The notes under the pieces are model-generated. The model had not been told where the DNA came from and made no database searches. It saw only the letters and a program-made list of their open reading frames with translations. A DNA stretch of 64,000 nucleotides from Gemmatimonas phototrophica (lineage in GTDB: Bacteria > Gemmatimonadota > Gemmatimonadetes > Gemmatimonadales > Gemmatimonadaceae), in contig NZ_CP011454.1 of the NCBI RefSeq assembly GCF_000695095.2, positions 3,038,001 to 3,102,000 on the forward strand. The letters are read 5' to 3'. Made by a program: the position numbers and the translations under genes. Shown here piece after piece: positions 9,555 through 16,619 of the stretch. How positions within the stretch are numbered: the first letter of the stretch is position 1; each line of letters opens with the position of its first letter.

Positions 9555-9747
9555 TGTTCGTCCCGTGCCGATCGGCGGATCACGGGACAGATTGACCTGC
9601 CGAAAATCGGCGTGTCACCCTTGAAACGACCCGAGCCTCACGAGGTAACGCTCTCCGTAGGGCGTATGGCGGGTACGGGGGCCTACTTCGTGATAGTGGA
9701 GGCCCATGAACCGGCGACATCCGGTCGGCCCTTTTGACCGTTCGCAC

Positions 9748-10776
9748 CTATGGCGCGAGGGGTTGCCAGAGTGAAAACGGCGTAACGCGAGGACGGGCGA
9801 CGGTCGCCAGGGCCATTTGCACGGCGCATCGATCGAAGAAGATCCGGGTCTGGGTACCGAGGTGGGCGTGCCCTGTTACAGGGTCGGCACTCATGGCCGC
9901 TCCCTGTAGCTGCCATTGGGCGGCACGCGCGTCGATGTTCCCCCGGACAATCAGCAACCCTTCGATGGTCACGTTTCCGCGCAGCTCGAGGTCACCATCA
10001 ATGACCAATAGCCCGCGCCATTGGGTAGGACCGTCCACGATGACCGGATGACCGGAGAGCCATAGCGCCTGCCATCCGTTTCTCTCGGGCAGGGGAGCGG
10101 GTGACGGGCCCCACGTCACGTGTTCCGCGCGAGCCCCCAGTGCGGGAAGGAGTATGGCCGCACTGTCCGCCACACGGCGCGCGGTCGTGTCGGGGAGCGG
10201 CGCCCCCGGCCAGTGGCCTGGCGGATCTCCAACGACCGCGAGGGCAGCCACAGCAGGTGTGCTCGCCGTATCGCGCGTCATGCCACAGGCACTCGTTGGC
10301 GTAGGGGTATCAGTGCCGGACAGCAGAGTGCCTTCGCCCCCGGAGACTTGCCCCGGCACGGCCAGCACGGCCCGCACGGGAACAGCGGGTGTGTGCAGCC
10401 AGACCGCGCGTATCAGCTCGCGCCGAATGCCGGACCAGCGGGCATTGCCCGCCATCTCATGACGGGTGTGCAGCCACGCCACGAAAGGGTGCGGACGACT
10501 CCAGGTGACGGTGACCGATTGTCCGAGCTGAGTAGTAACAGACCGCTGTACCTCGTGATGCAGCGGCCGCTGCCAGAGTGAATCATCGTCCCACTGCGCC
10601 AAGGCCATCGCTTCGGCCTCCTCTATGGCATTGGCTGCCGCGTCGCCACGCCCAGCGAGCGCGACGGCGCGCGCGTGATGCCACCCTTCGCTGGCGAGCG
10701 AGAAAACGAGCAGGCCAGCCGCGGCCAGTGCGATGAGGACAAAGGGAAGGACATACCCACGCGACGGCCGTTTCAT
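9748..10776 (-). CDS. PilX/GspK-like minor pilin
   Basis: A 342 aa protein beginning with a type III-like pilin leader: SRG followed by YVLPFVLIALAAAGLLV. Position +5 after the predicted cleavage site is Phe, not Glu. Loss of Glu5 is known for the tip pseudopilins GspK and PilX, and the large size also fits GspK/PilX. The C-terminal region has a strand-rich segment (LLVIDGDLELRGNVTIEG) reminiscent of PilX_N/beta-helix proteins. It is coupled to the upstream PilW-like gene by an ATGA overlap. Family assignment is inferred from the leader and context; sequence identity to named families could not be tested. Confidence 0.78.
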   Translation of the reverse strand: MKRPSRGYVLPFVLIALAAAGLLVFSLASEGWHHARAVALAGRGDAAANAIEEAEAMALAQWDDDSLWQRPLHHEVQRSVTTQLGQSVTVTWSRPHPFVAWLHTRHEMAGNARWSGIRRELIRAVWLHTPAVPVRAVLAVPGQVSGGEGTLLSGTDTPTPTSACGMTRDTASTPAVAALAVVGDPPGHWPGAPLPDTTARRVADSAAILLPALGARAEHVTWGPSPAPLPERNGWQALWLSGHPVIVDGPTQWRGLLVIDGDLELRGNVTIEGLLIVRGNIDARAAQWQLQGAAMSADPVTGHAHLGTQTRIFFDRCAVQMALATVARPRVTPFSLWQPLAP

Positions 10777-11690
10777 GGAAGTGTGCGTCCCGGCGCGGAG
10801 GCCCTGAGCGCTATGGAGACTGAGGCGCTGTCACTTCGCCCCCCGTTGTACTGGCCCATGCGGCGAGGCATGCGGACGGTAAGATCGAGGCCGGCGATTG
10901 TGCGGGCGACACTGTCCTGAAGCGGTACGGGGGTCGCGACGGCTGCGCCGTTCGCGGAATGCGCCCGCAGCATCAGGCCGCCGCCCATCGGTGACGACAG
11001 GGGGCCAACGACAGGCTGCAAGCCATCCCACCCCGCGCCATCGCGACTGCGACGCCCCAGCCACCACGTCGAACCGCTCCGATAGTGCTCGAAGCGCACC
11101 TCGCGCGTCAGCAGCAGTGGGGTCCCAATGCCGGGTTCGATCAGGGAGTCGGCCAACTGCAGGCGCCATCGACGAACGGTGTGTTGTCCCATGCCGCATG
11201 AAGCGGGGGGCAGTACCTGTGGTGGGGCAGCCACCTGACGCGCGACAGCCTGTGGTGCGTCGCCGGGGACGTGAGTTGTTCGCCACCCCCGGAGCTGGTC
11301 GCCAGCCCGAATGGTGCTGACCCATCCACTGGGGGAACCGGCAGGCGTGGCCACTACCACCTCGGCAACACTGCCGCCGCACACCTCGAGGACTCCCAGA
11401 TGACCGTGAAATTCGAGAAGTGTATCGGTGACCGTGACCAGATCGCGCCCGTCGAGCGGCGCCAGCTCGGTGGCAACCACCAACACCGCGTGGCGCAACG
11501 CACTGGCATTTGACAGCATGGAGTCCTGCGCCCGAGCCGTCCTCGCCACGCGGATCAGGATGGCGGTGGCGGCCACCGCCGCGAGGAGCGCCAGGGGCAA
11601 GGCGACGAGCAATTCGATCAGAGAGGTACCACGGCATCCACGCCTGGGCGGCCGGCGCTCCCGACGCACCGGAGGAGAGGAGGGAGTCAT
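10773..11690 (-). CDS. PilW-like minor pilin
   Basis: I chose the ATG at 11690 because it overlaps the previous stop in an ATGA and places the leader correctly; the open frame runs further upstream without support. The 305 aa product has a basic leader (VRRERRPPRRGCRG) and then TSLIELLVALPLALLA, with Glu at +5 and a long hydrophobic helix, the hallmarks of a type IV (pseudo)pilin. The remainder is a large beta-rich domain like PilW/GspJ. It lies between PilV-like and PilX-like genes, the order expected for a minor-pilin operon priming pilus assembly. Confidence 0.82.
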   Translation of the reverse strand: MTPSSPPVRRERRPPRRGCRGTSLIELLVALPLALLAAVAATAILIRVARTARAQDSMLSNASALRHAVLVVATELAPLDGRDLVTVTDTLLEFHGHLGVLEVCGGSVAEVVVATPAGSPSGWVSTIRAGDQLRGWRTTHVPGDAPQAVARQVAAPPQVLPPASCGMGQHTVRRWRLQLADSLIEPGIGTPLLLTREVRFEHYRSGSTWWLGRRSRDGAGWDGLQPVVGPLSSPMGGGLMLRAHSANGAAVATPVPLQDSVARTIAGLDLTVRMPRRMGQYNGGRSDSASVSIALRASAPGRTLP

Positions 11691-12076
11691 TCGCACCATC
11701 CGGCAATGCTGGCCCCGTGCGTGTATCGGCGCCCTCCTCCCCAGCCACTCGAACGCCAGTCGGCCGTTACGGCAAGGGCATGCAATCCGCTCGCATTCGT
11801 GGCGCTGGCCAGCAGAACCGTTCGTGGCCCGATGTCGCGGCGCCACATGCCGCCAATCGCGAGACATGGGGCCCGCAGCAGCGGGACCCGCAGTCGGGCA
11901 CTTTCGCGCAGCACCAGATCACGTTGGCGTGCATTGTCCACGACCTGTGCGGAGGTGTTCGCAAGCAGCAGCACCAGGCTGCTGGCCCCTGATACCAACA
12001 GCAGCGAAACGAGGCATTCCACCAGCGCACGCCCTGAGCGCCCGCGGACCTTCTGTGAGGTGACATTGATTGGCAT
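11687..12076 (-). CDS. PilV-like minor pilin
   Basis: A 129 aa protein with a short basic leader. A cleavage-type site SG/RALVE gives Glu at +5, then the hydrophobic stretch CLVSLLLVSGASSLVLLL. This matches PilV/GspI-type minor pilins in size and leader, although the +1 residue is Arg rather than Phe or Met, which is unusual. It heads the three-gene minor-pilin operon (11687-12076, 10773-11690, 9748-10776), all joined by 4-base overlaps. Function is inferred from leader plus operon. Confidence 0.75.
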   Translation of the reverse strand: MPINVTSQKVRGRSGRALVECLVSLLLVSGASSLVLLLANTSAQVVDNARQRDLVLRESARLRVPLLRAPCLAIGGMWRRDIGPRTVLLASATNASGLHALAVTADWRSSGWGGGRRYTHGASIAGWCE

Positions 12077-12133
12077 GGCGCCACGTTACATCACCCTCGG
12101 CGAACCTCCATCACCAGAATCGTGCGCGTGGGA

Positions 12134-13333
12134 TCAATTCACCGCCGGCGAGGACTCGGGCGTCACGGCGCGCAGCCCACTGCCATGCAATGGCAACAGA
12201 ATCACAAACGCAGCGCCCCCTTCGCGCGCCCGCTGCACCCAGATCGTGCCACCAAGATTTTCAATGGTGCTGGCGACGATCGCGAGCCCAAGCCCGGTGC
12301 CCTTCCCCGGTTGCTTGGTGGAGAAAAACGGCTCGAAAATGCGTTCGGCGTCTTCGGGCGCCACACCGGTCCCCGAGTCGGCCATGACCACCTGCAGAAA
12401 CGTCGGGGGCGACTCCGGACGCGCCAGCCACGCCAGCGCGCGCTTGCTCGGGCGATGGGCCCATTTCTGGGGGAACGGGTCGGTACGACGCTTCTCGACA
12501 CTGTCGCCGAACGACGCGTCGTTGATGCGCGACCGGATCACGATGTCGCCTTCACGATCCATCGCGTCCACCGCGTTGAGCATGAGGTTCACAAACACCT
12601 GCTCAAGATCGTGCCGTTCCGCGTACACCACGCCCGTCGGGGCCTCCAGTTCACGCGAAACCTTGAACCGGCGGGTAATCCCCTGATCGGCAAGCAACCG
12701 CAGGACATCCTCAATCACCTCATCCACCACGATGGGCTTGGGAGTGAGACGGCGGGGGCGCGCATAATCGAGCAGGCCACGCATGATCCGATCGATGCGT
12801 GTGATCTCGCGTTCAAGGGCGTCGATAGGCTCCGTTGTCCCCGCGACATCCTTGGTGCGCATGCGCAGCACATGCGCGTAGTTCGCAATGGCCGATACGG
12901 GGTTCCCGATTTCATGGGAGATGCCCGCGGCAATCCGTCCCATGGTGGCGAGCTTTTCCACGCGCATGCGGGACTGCGTGGCGGCGGCCATCTGCTCCGT
13001 CATGCGATTGATGCTCGACGCGAGCATGTTGAATTCGGCGGTGGTGGCCGGTGGCACCATGTTGGTGGCGTCTCCGCGCGCCATGGCATCGGCGGCGGCC
13101 ACACAATGTTCCAGCGGCACCTCGATCAGCTCACCAACCTGACGTTGCAGGATACTGGCGGAGAGCAGCGCCACCAGAAAGACCAGCAGCACCACGATGG
13201 GCCACCGTACCGTTGCCGGCAACTGCTCGGTAAACCACATGGTGGTAATGATCGCAACGATCAGCCCCGCGCTGGCCGCGATCAATACGCGTTGCAGGCG
13301 GTCATGGATGCTTGGAAGGTTGGTGTCAGGCAC
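12134..13333 (-). CDS. Sensor histidine kinase (HAMP-HisKA-HATPase)
   Basis: A 399 aa membrane kinase. Two membrane helices (about residues 15-33 and 42-60) flank only a few periplasmic residues. A HAMP-like linker follows, then a HisKA domain with H-box GISHEIGNPVSA. The ATPase domain has N-box NLMLNAVDAM, G1 DSGTGVAPED and G2 GKGTGLGLAI. An insert of about 35 residues rich in Arg/Pro/Trp (SVEKRRTDPFPQKW onward) sits between N and G1. No response regulator is adjacent, so it is an orphan kinase, encoded between the minor pilins and the major pilins. A link to pilus control is inference from position. Confidence 0.9.
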   Translation of the reverse strand: MPDTNLPSIHDRLQRVLIAASAGLIVAIITTMWFTEQLPATVRWPIVVLLVFLVALLSASILQRQVGELIEVPLEHCVAAADAMARGDATNMVPPATTAEFNMLASSINRMTEQMAAATQSRMRVEKLATMGRIAAGISHEIGNPVSAIANYAHVLRMRTKDVAGTTEPIDALEREITRIDRIMRGLLDYARPRRLTPKPIVVDEVIEDVLRLLADQGITRRFKVSRELEAPTGVVYAERHDLEQVFVNLMLNAVDAMDREGDIVIRSRINDASFGDSVEKRRTDPFPQKWAHRPSKRALAWLARPESPPTFLQVVMADSGTGVAPEDAERIFEPFFSTKQPGKGTGLGLAIVASTIENLGGTIWVQRAREGGAAFVILLPLHGSGLRAVTPESSPAVN

Positions 13334-13413
13334 TCGGGGAGGATGCGGTGCGCGACGCCGAAGAGCAACTGTTTTCTCACCGGCCCCGCATCTTCCGACC
13401 TACGGGAAACGGT

Positions 13414-13443
13414 GAAGGGGTCGGGCAATCGCCCGACCCCTTC
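13414..13443 (-). terminator. Hairpin downstream of pilin copy A
   Basis: A perfect 13-bp stem (13414-13426 with 13431-13443, 4-base loop) begins about 30 bases past the stop codon of pilin copy A. It is followed only by a short T run (GTTT) on the minus strand, so it is either a modest terminator or a 3' stabilising hairpin on the pilin mRNA. Confidence 0.7.
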
Positions 13444-13474
13444 GGTCATTATGCAGCGGAGTTGCGGCGACTGC

Positions 13475-13852
13475 TTAGCGGCAGGTCGCGCCGCCCGGCT
13501 CGCCTTCGGCCAGACCGGCGGGCGTCGAGGCACCGACGCCGATCACGCAGCTGGAACCCGCGGCGTTGGCATGCGCGGCGGAAGCCGCCCAGCCCGTGGC
13601 CGTCTGCGCCGTCATCGAGAGCGTCACGCCGGACGAACCGGTCGGCGCCGTGTAGCCAACATAGGTGTTGTTGTCCGAGAAGAACGCTTCGGCCGAGGAG
13701 ACCATGTTCTTGAGGTCCGACTTCATGGCCGTGATGTACGCCTTCTTCTTCGTATCAGCGAACTTCGGGATCGCGATCGCGGCCAGGATGCCGATGATCA
13801 CGACAACAATGAGGAGTTCGATGAGGGTGAAACCCTTGCGCGTCTTGTTCAT
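13475..13852 (-). CDS. pilA: Major type IV pilin, copy A
   Basis: Type IVa pilin subunit. I chose ATG 13852, preceded by GGAG at 7 bases (ACTGGAGAACACT). The 125 aa prepilin has a 7-residue basic leader MNKTRKG and the mature start FTLIELLIVVVIIGILAA, with Glu5 and the assembly helix. The C-terminal domain carries two Cys (SSCVIG and ATCR) that can form the D-region disulfide. The coding sequence appears identical base for base to copy B (14212-14589). A sigma-54-type promoter lies 63 bases upstream. It is expected to be processed by a PilD peptidase not found in this window. Confidence 0.96.
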   Translation of the reverse strand: MNKTRKGFTLIELLIVVVIIGILAAIAIPKFADTKKKAYITAMKSDLKNMVSSAEAFFSDNNTYVGYTAPTGSSGVTLSMTAQTATGWAASAAHANAAGSSCVIGVGASTPAGLAEGEPGGATCR

Positions 13853-13914
13853 AGTGTTCTCCAGTGGGGGGATTTTCGTCCGAGCCATCCTGGCTCTCGA
13901 CACCCCAACCAATG

Positions 13915-13929
13915 GCAATGCGCGTACCA
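13915..13929 (-). promoter_or_regulatory. Sigma-54 promoter of pilin copy A
   Basis: On the minus strand the sequence TGGTACGCGCATTGC matches the -24/-12 consensus TGGCAC-N5-TTGC: the GG and GC elements have the correct 10-base gap, and only one -24 base (T for C) differs. It lies 63 bases upstream of the pilin start codon, so the 5' leader would be about 50 bases. PilR, encoded 1.4 kb away, is the expected activator. Spacing and sequence are seen; activity is inferred. Confidence 0.8.
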
Positions 13930-14141
13930 CACCGCGAGACACATTCTAAAATATTATATTTCAATGTTTTAGCCATTTTTCCAGCTGACGCAATCGCTCC
14001 AATGGCTTGGTGTTCTGCAAAGGTTATTGCAGGGTGCAAGAGGACGCTGGTCCGCCTCCGTCCGGGACCCCGCAACCGCCGGGACCACGGCGATCGTGGC
14101 AGTGCCGTGGGTACTCGGAGTGGCCGGGGTGGTAAAGGCAA

Positions 14142-14167
14142 AGGGGCCGAGCTTTCGCCCGACCCCT
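14142..14167 (-). terminator. Hairpin terminator downstream of pilin copy B
   Basis: An 11-bp stem (14142-14152 with 14157-14167) pairs completely if two G-U pairs are allowed, with a 4-base loop. On the minus strand it is followed by TTGCCTTTA. It sits 44 bases past the stop of pilin copy B, separating its transcript from that of copy A. Confidence 0.65.
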
Positions 14168-14211
14168 CCCCCCAAATTGTGTTGCGTGGGCCTTGTTTCA
14201 GCGCTGCGCGC

Positions 14212-14589
14212 TTAGCGGCAGGTCGCGCCGCCCGGCTCGCCTTCGGCCAGACCGGCGGGCGTCGAGGCACCGACGCCGATCACGCAGCTGGAACCCGCGG
14301 CGTTGGCATGCGCGGCGGAAGCCGCCCAGCCCGTGGCCGTCTGCGCCGTCATCGAGAGCGTCACGCCGGACGAACCGGTCGGCGCCGTGTAGCCAACATA
14401 GGTGTTGTTGTCCGAGAAGAACGCTTCGGCCGAGGAGACCATGTTCTTGAGGTCCGACTTCATGGCCGTGATGTACGCCTTCTTCTTCGTATCAGCGAAC
14501 TTCGGGATCGCGATCGCGGCCAGGATGCCGATGATCACGACAACAATGAGGAGTTCGATGAGGGTGAAACCCTTGCGCGTCTTGTTCAT
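14212..14589 (-). CDS. pilA: Major type IV pilin, copy B (identical duplicate)
   Basis: The same 125 aa prepilin as copy A: leader MNKTRKG, mature FTLIELL start with Glu5, and two C-terminal Cys. I chose ATG 14589, preceded by ACTGGAGAAGATT (GGAG ribosome site). By reading both copies I see no base difference across the 378-base coding region. The shared stretch runs from about 20 bases upstream of the ATG (with two changes next to it) to the base after the stop. It has its own sigma-54 promoter 71 bases upstream and its own terminator hairpin. Perfect identity implies very recent duplication or ongoing gene conversion. Confidence 0.96.
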   Translation of the reverse strand: MNKTRKGFTLIELLIVVVIIGILAAIAIPKFADTKKKAYITAMKSDLKNMVSSAEAFFSDNNTYVGYTAPTGSSGVTLSMTAQTATGWAASAAHANAAGSSCVIGVGASTPAGLAEGEPGGATCR

Positions 14590-14659
14590 AATCTTCTCCA
14601 GTGGGGGTTGTCCGAGTGAGGCGCCGGTAGTGGCGGGCTGCTCGACGACATCGCTTAAG

Positions 14660-14674
14660 GCAATGGCCTTGCCA
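14660..14674 (-). promoter_or_regulatory. Sigma-54 promoter of pilin copy B
   Basis: The minus strand reads TGGCAAGGCCATTGC, a good match to TGGCAC-N5-TTGC with the invariant GG and GC correctly spaced. It is 71 bases upstream of the start codon, close to the 63 bases seen for copy A, even though the surrounding sequences are unrelated. The element is partly palindromic (GGCAA/TTGCC), so a dyad for a repressor or activator is an alternative reading. Confidence 0.8.
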
Positions 14675-14861
14675 CGACGGAGACCCCAATAAAAGTCGTT
14701 GCAGGACAACGAGTTACACCATTTCACTGCGCGCATCATCATTTTGATTCCGCCGCGTCCTGCGACAAATCGTGCAGCACGCGGCACTGCCGTATTCCCG
14801 TGATCAGTATGCCCGTGCCGGCAGTGTAACGGCGCCCGTCTTTCTGTGACGGGGATACAAA

Positions 14862-14891
14862 AACCGCTGTGCCATTACTGGCACAGCGGTT
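14862..14891 (-). terminator. Terminator with the stop codon of pilin 3 in its loop
   Basis: A perfect 13-bp inverted repeat (14862-14874 with 14879-14891) has the loop GTAA, which contains the TAA stop of the third pilin gene. On the minus strand the stem is followed by TTTTTGTATCC, a standard intrinsic terminator tail. The last four codons of the gene therefore form the ascending stem arm. Confidence 0.88.
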
Positions 14892-15237
14892 CGGCGTTCG
14901 CTCCGCCACCGGAGCTGATGGCGCAGGTATATCCCGGGATGGCCGTGTGGGTGGCAGTTGCGGTCCACCCTGTTGCCGTGCCGGTGAAGGTCAGTGTGAT
15001 GCCGGCCGATCCCTGTGGAGGCGTAATGTTCGCGTAGCTGTTTTCGGAACTGAATCGCGTTTCGGCAATCATGGCCAGATTGTGCAGGTCCGACTTCATG
15101 GCGGCGATATAAGCGCGCCGCTTGGAGTCCCCGAATTTTGCAATGGCTATAGTGGCCAGGACCGCAATAATGACGACCACTGCCAACAACTCAATAATGG
15201 TAAATCCCCGGCGTCGGGCGCTCACAACATAGGACAT
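14875..15237 (-). CDS. Third type IV pilin-like protein
   Basis: A 120 aa prepilin. Its leader MSYVVSARRRG is followed by FTIIELLAVVVIIAVLATIAI, with Glu5 and the usual N-terminal helix. Like PilA it has 'KSDLHNLAMIAETRFSSENSYA', aligning with 'KSDLKNMVSSAEAFFSDNNTY', and two C-terminal Cys. It is therefore a diverged paralogue of the duplicated pilin. The start shares its A with the stop of the upstream NtrC-family gene (TGATG), so it is translated as the third gene of a kinase-regulator-pilin operon and ends in its own terminator. Whether it is a structural or a minor pilin cannot be told. Confidence 0.92.
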   Translation of the reverse strand: MSYVVSARRRGFTIIELLAVVVIIAVLATIAIAKFGDSKRRAYIAAMKSDLHNLAMIAETRFSSENSYANITPPQGSAGITLTFTGTATGWTATATHTAIPGYTCAISSGGGANAEPLCQ

Positions 15238-16619
15238 CAGGCGTCTCCGTAGCGCGCCAATTTGCGGTAAAGGGTGGACGGATCAATTCCCAGCATGTCG
15301 GCGGCGCGACTCTTGTTTCCTCCCTCATTCTGGAGCACCCACTGAATATACGCGCGCTCGATCGCTTCCAGCGTTGGTGTCACCGGTGTCCGCTCGCTGA
15401 CCAACGGCTCGGCGCGGCGCGCAGTCACCCGCTCGGGCAGGGCCTCTACGCGGATGGTGTCGCCGGCCGACAGAATCACGGCGCGTTCCAAGGCATTCTC
15501 GAGTTCACGCACATTGCCCGGCCAGGCGTAGGCCATCAACGCGTCAAGGGTCTCGTCGGCAAGCACCTTGGGAGCCTCATGACGTGCCAGTGCGGAGCGC
15601 GCGAGGAAACTCTCCGCCAACAACGGAATGTCGTCCGTACGTTGCCGCAGGGGTGGCAGGTGCACCGCAATCACATTCAGGCGATAAAAGAGGTCCGCAC
15701 GGAATGCCCCCCGCTTGATCTCCTCTTCCAGATCGCGGTTGGTGGCGGCAAGCACGCGAGTATTGACGGCGATGGACTCCGTGGCCCCAACCGGGATGAC
15801 TTCGCGCTGCTGCAGTACCCGCAGCAGTTTCACCTGGGTGGATGGCGTCGTTTCGCCGATTTCGTCCAGGAAGAAGGTGCCATCCGCCGACGCGGCAAAG
15901 AGCCCGGTCTTGTCCTTCACGGCACCGGTAAAGGAGCCTTTCACGTGCCCGAACAGTTCACTTTCCAGCAGTGATTCCGGAAGGGCGCCACAGTTGATGG
16001 AGAGAAAGCTGTGATCCACGCGCGCACTGAGATCGTGGATATAGCGAGCAATGACTTCCTTACCCGTACCCGATTCACCGGTGATGAGGACCGTGGAATC
16101 GGTGGGGGCCACCGTTTCCGCCAGCCGCAGGACCTCGACCCAGCTTTTGCTGCGCCCAATGGGCCGGCTGGCATCGCTCTTGTCGCGGCGGCGGATCTCC
16201 TGCTTGAGGGAGTGGTTCTCTACTCGCAACCGCCGGTGTTCGGCGGCACGGCGGAGAATGGCCACCAGTTCGTCGTTCCGAAACGGCTTCTGGATGTAAT
16301 AGAACGCCCCTTCGTTCACCGCCTGCATGGCCGACTGCAACGTGGCCTGCGCCGTCATCAGAATGACCGGCAGATCAGGATCCACCTGCCGGGCATGGCT
16401 CAACAGCTGCACGCCCGTGATGTCGGGCATGCGCACGTCGGTCAGCACGATGTCCGGGCGCAATTCATCAATCTTTTCGATGCCCTGTTTCCCCCCGTGC
16501 GCCGTGTACGGGATGAATCCTTCGGTCTTGAGCAGAATGCGGAGCGACTCGAGAATCCCCGATTCGTCGTCAACAATGAGCACGCGGGGCGCGCCCTCGT
16601 GTACAGATGCTACGGTCAC
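15237..16619 (-). CDS. pilR: NtrC-family sigma-54 response regulator (PilR)
   Basis: A 460 aa activator of sigma-54 promoters. It has a receiver domain (about residues 10-125) with phospho-Asp in DIVLTDVRMP and the conserved Lys in YYIQKPF. The AAA+ domain (about 150-380) has Walker A GESGTGKE and Walker B TFFLDEIGE. A Fis-type HTH follows at the C-terminus (NKSRAADMLGIDPSTLYRKL). The sigma-54 contact loop reads GSFTGA where GAFTGA is usual. It overlaps the upstream kinase by 4 bases (ATGA) and the pilin-like gene by 1. Two sigma-54-type pilin promoters lie nearby, which supports the PilR name. Confidence 0.93.
   Translation of the reverse strand: MTVASVHEGAPRVLIVDDESGILESLRILLKTEGFIPYTAHGGKQGIEKIDELRPDIVLTDVRMPDITGVQLLSHARQVDPDLPVILMTAQATLQSAMQAVNEGAFYYIQKPFRNDELVAILRRAAEHRRLRVENHSLKQEIRRRDKSDASRPIGRSKSWVEVLRLAETVAPTDSTVLITGESGTGKEVIARYIHDLSARVDHSFLSINCGALPESLLESELFGHVKGSFTGAVKDKTGLFAASADGTFFLDEIGETTPSTQVKLLRVLQQREVIPVGATESIAVNTRVLAATNRDLEEEIKRGAFRADLFYRLNVIAVHLPPLRQRTDDIPLLAESFLARSALARHEAPKVLADETLDALMAYAWPGNVRELENALERAVILSAGDTIRVEALPERVTARRAEPLVSERTPVTPTLEAIERAYIQWVLQNEGGNKSRAADMLGIDPSTLYRKLARYGDA

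Larger units (their letters stand above)
13853..14211. other. Intergenic region between pilin copies (359 bases)
   Basis: No gene is supported here. On the minus strand it holds the terminator hairpin of copy B (14142-14167), an A/T-rich tract at about 13945-13980 and the sigma-54 promoter of copy A (13915-13929). The flanking similarity between the two copies stops just outside the coding region, so this spacer is unique sequence and not part of the duplicated unit. Confidence 0.7.

Noticed and set aside
12122-13972. A 616-residue open frame on the plus strand
   Set aside because: Antisense to the histidine kinase and pilin copy A, and it runs through both; the true genes have clear domains.
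13950-13976. A second sigma-54-like site (TGGCTAAAACATTGA) upstream of pilin copy A
   Set aside because: Spacing is right but the invariant GC is GA, and a much better site lies closer at 13915-13929.
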